Notes under the pieces: model-generated
The model's database searches: none
What the model saw: only the letters and a program-made list of their open reading frames with translations
Told to the model about the DNA's origin: nothing
Origin: an uncultured Anaerolineae bacterium
GTDB lineage: Bacteria; Chloroflexota; Anaerolineae; Anaerolineales; UBA11858
Assembly: GCA_937893815.1 (NCBI GenBank)
Contig: CALCSH010000517.1
Coordinates: 1 to 7,486 of the forward strand
Length of the DNA: 7,486 nt
Direction: 5' to 3'
Made by a program: the position numbers and the translations under genes
In this document: piece by piece, positions 6,003-7,486 of the stretch
Layout of the letters: every line of letters starts with the position of its first letter
How positions within the stretch are numbered: the first letter of the stretch is position 1

Positions 6003-6761
6003 ATGAATAACGAAAGTTTTAGCAAAGATACCAGCAAAACAAAAACTTATTCACTGGTGGAGTTGGTGAAAGCCCCCACGACAATGACCGATCGTGGCCC
6101 GGATAATAGTATTTTCTCCTTCCCGGTTGTGGCCATTATGGAGCTACTGCTCACCTTGATCGTGGTTGTACTGCTGCTGATGATGTCTCTGGGCGTTAAT
6201 GCCCCCCTGGAAGAGATTGCCAACCCCAACACCACAACAGACCCGGCGAAAGCCCCCTGGTATTTCATGGGGTTGCAGGAAATGCTCGAGCACGGGCACC
6301 CTACCCTGATGGCCGTTTTAATGCCTACCTTGATGGTTTTGTTCGTGGTTTCAATTCCCTATATAGATAACACGCGCGAAGGCTCCGGCATATGGTTTAC
6401 ATCCAAACGCGGCAAGCGCATCACACTCTACACAGCCTTATACATCCTGTTGGTGATGCCACTCTACGTTTATCTAGATACAACCTTCCCGGCCCGCGAA
6501 ATGTTACGCGGCAAATTGCCCGATTTCGTACTGCAGGCCGTTTTCCCGGCGATTCTGATGGGGATCATCGTTGGACTTCCCTTGATATTTGTATGGCGCT
6601 ACAAGCCAAGCCCTCGCGAAATGGTGATAACTCTGTTTACGGTGTTATTTGTCAGTGCGGTTGTCTTCACCCTGGCGGGTTTTCTGTTTCGCGGCCCTGG
6701 CTTTGAGTTATTCTGGCCCTGGGATATGCCCGGCAATTACAGCCCGTGGAATAACTTATAA
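6003..6761 (+). CDS. Cytochrome b C-terminal subunit (subunit IV/PetD-like, extended)
   Basis: The product has 252 residues and about five membrane helices (42-63, 101-119, 140-158, 177-198, 208-230), against roughly 160 residues and three helices in the plant-type subunit IV. The Shine-Dalgarno GAGGAG (5988-5993) lies in the last codons of the preceding gene, six bases separate the two frames, and translation is probably coupled. The Qo-site region reads DPAKAPWYFMGLQEML; A84-P85-W86-Y87 takes the place of PEWY, so the catalytic Glu is missing. The ending FRGPGFELFWPWDMP is typical, as I recall it, of the longer bacterial cytochrome b C-terminal proteins. With the previous gene it would make one functional cytochrome b that oxidises quinol (probably menaquinol, inferred) and passes electrons to the Rieske protein. 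Confidence 0.92.
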   Translation: MNNESFSKDTSKTKTYSLVELVKAPTTMTDRGPDNSIFSFPVVAIMELLLTLIVVVLLLMMSLGVNAPLEEIANPNTTTDPAKAPWYFMGLQEMLEHGHPTLMAVLMPTLMVLFVVSIPYIDNTREGSGIWFTSKRGKRITLYTALYILLVMPLYVYLDTTFPAREMLRGKLPDFVLQAVFPAILMGIIVGLPLIFVWRYKPSPREMVITLFTVLFVSAVVFTLAGFLFRGPGFELFWPWDMPGNYSPWNNL

Positions 6762-6784
6762 CCGTTGCATAGGAGAACAATACC

Positions 6785-7267
6785 ATGAGTGAAAAAACTA
6801 ATAAACCTCTCTCCCGAAGCCAATTCTTGGGCATTGCCTGGGCTGGTTCCATCGCCCTTATTTTTGCCCAGGCCGCGGTGGCCTTGTTGAAATTCATCAA
6901 ACCGGTGTCTTCGGGCGGTTTTGGCGGCAGTATCTATGCTGGGTTGATCGATGAATTTGCCATCAAGAGCGTCAACCGCATTCTGGCGGGACGTTTCTAT
7001 ATCTCCCGCACCGAAAATGGCGTCATCGCCCTGTGGCAAAAATGTACACATCTAGGGTGCGCCGTTCCGTGGGTAGAATAAGAAGGCCAATTCCATTGCC
7101 CCTGCCACGGTTCGCTCTACAACCAGGTTGGCGAGGTAATTGGTGGCCCGGCCCCACGTCCATTGGATTTCTTCCCCGTTGAAATCAAAAGCGGAGAAGT
7201 TTGGGTAGATACCAGCCACCCCACCGAACGAGCTAAATATCTACCCGAGCAAATGACCGGAGCATAG
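6785..7267 (+). pseudogene. Rieske [2Fe-2S] protein of the bc complex, interrupted by an in-frame TAA
   Basis: AGGAGA (6771-6776) precedes the ATG. The N-terminus has SRSQFLG followed by a single hydrophobic anchor (about 15-37), as in Rieske proteins, some of which use the Tat route; a full twin-Arg is absent. Cluster box I is C87-T-H89-L-G-C92. At codon 99 (7079-7081) the frame meets TAA, ending the product at 98 residues. The same frame then continues without a shift through box II, C105-P-C107-H108-G-S, and the usual GGPAPRPLDFFPVE segment to TAG at 7265-7267; read through, the protein would be about 160 residues, a normal Rieske length. As written, the cluster cannot form because two of its four ligands are lost. 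A single base change (for example GAA to TAA) or a sequencing error explains it. All flanking genes are intact, so an error or a recent mutation is likeliest. Confidence 0.88.
7079..7081 (+). other. Premature in-frame stop between Rieske boxes I and II
   Basis: TAA sits in the loop joining the two ligand boxes (VPWVE, stop, EGQFHCPCHG). The reading frame is unchanged on both sides, so this is a substitution and not an insertion or deletion. TAA also ends the lipoprotein cytochrome and the subunit-IV-like genes in this window, so it is a genuine stop codon in this organism. Confidence 0.9.
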
Positions 7268-7277
7268 GAAGACTGCC

Positions 7278-7486
7278 ATGAACAAAAACGAACCGAATTA
7301 CGAACGTTATATGATCATCGGCCTGGTTCTCACCCTGCTGGTTGTGGCTGGCTTTTCTGTGTACTGGTTTGGTGAAACCTCACGGCTGGCGGATGCCACA
7401 GATGCAATTGCCAAGGAGCGCGTGCATCGCGGGCGCACTCTCTTTCTGGATCAGTGCGCATCCTGTCACGGCAATGAAGGCGAAGG
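7278..7486 (+). CDS. Membrane-anchored c-type cytochrome (3' end outside window)
   Basis: Sixty-nine residues are visible. AGGAAG (7266-7271) overlaps the stop of the Rieske frame and lies six bases before the ATG at 7278, so the gene belongs to the same operon. A short charged N-terminus is followed by one uncleaved-looking helix (about 12-30), then a soluble part reaching C60-A-S-C63-H64-G, a heme c attachment motif (family form RG-x-LF-x4-C-x2-CHG). It is placed where bc complexes have their cytochrome c1/f equivalent or electron acceptor, so it probably takes electrons from the Rieske protein. Whether it carries one or more hemes cannot be seen. Confidence 0.9.
   Translation, partial: MNKNEPNYERYMIIGLVLTLLVVAGFSVYWFGETSRLADATDAIAKERVHRGRTLFLDQCASCHGNEGE

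Noticed and set aside
7079..7081. Recoding of the Rieske stop as a special amino acid
   Set aside because: TAA is not used for selenocysteine (TGA) or pyrrolysine (TAG), other genes here end normally with TAA, and no recoding structure is visible. Error or mutation is simpler.
1..7486. CRISPR arrays, tRNA/rRNA genes, insertion sequences
   Set aside because: No regularly spaced repeats, RNA gene folds, transposase fragments or terminal inverted repeats were seen on reading through the window.

Overview
The window looks like part of a bacterial respiratory gene cluster. The Rieske/split-cytochrome-b layout, the multidomain Fe-S proteins, the lipoprotein signal and the moderate GC content suggest an Anaerolineae-like member of Chloroflexota, probably from a metagenome. 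That assignment is inference from protein style; no rRNA or other marker gene is present.

Layout. (1) From base 2 to 1987 runs the 3' part of a large fusion gene: cytochrome-b-like membrane helices, a 2[4Fe-4S] ferredoxin domain, an MvhD/'hydrogenase iron-sulfur subunit'-type [2Fe-2S] domain, one more membrane helix, a beta-rich segment and a C-terminal c-type cytochrome. (2) After a 153-nt gap with an extended -10 promoter and a near-perfect 22-bp palindrome comes a small lipoprotein cytochrome c (2141-2506), a clear paralogue of the last domain of the fusion gene. (3) A perfect 13-bp stem terminator (2521-2553) separates it from a convergent lipoprotein of unknown function on the minus strand (2560-2994). 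(4) From 3107 to the window end runs a plus-strand operon. It encodes a GltD-like FAD/NAD(P) oxidoreductase with N- and C-terminal Fe-S domains, a b6-type cytochrome b (four helices), a long subunit-IV-like cytochrome b C-terminal half (five helices), a Rieske protein whose frame is broken by one in-frame TAA between its two cluster-binding boxes, and the start of a membrane-anchored cytochrome c.

How they may work together (inference). The operon encodes a b6f/bc1-like quinol:cytochrome c oxidoreductase with a flavoprotein that could exchange electrons between NAD(P)H or ferredoxin and the complex. The fusion protein would be a second membrane conduit, linking cytoplasmic Fe-S clusters to b hemes and an extracytoplasmic heme c, and the small lipoprotein cytochrome would be a mobile or tethered partner. 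MvhD-type domains usually receive electrons from a flavoprotein, so the GltD-like protein is a plausible partner. This would make the locus a bc-type complex with a dedicated cytoplasmic Fe-S/flavin entry or exit module.

Points most worth a second look: the cytochrome b/ferredoxin/MvhD/cytochrome c fusion, the Rieske stop codon, the Qo-site motif APWY in place of PEWY, the His in place of the heme-ci Cys, and the palindrome just downstream of the promoter at 2062.
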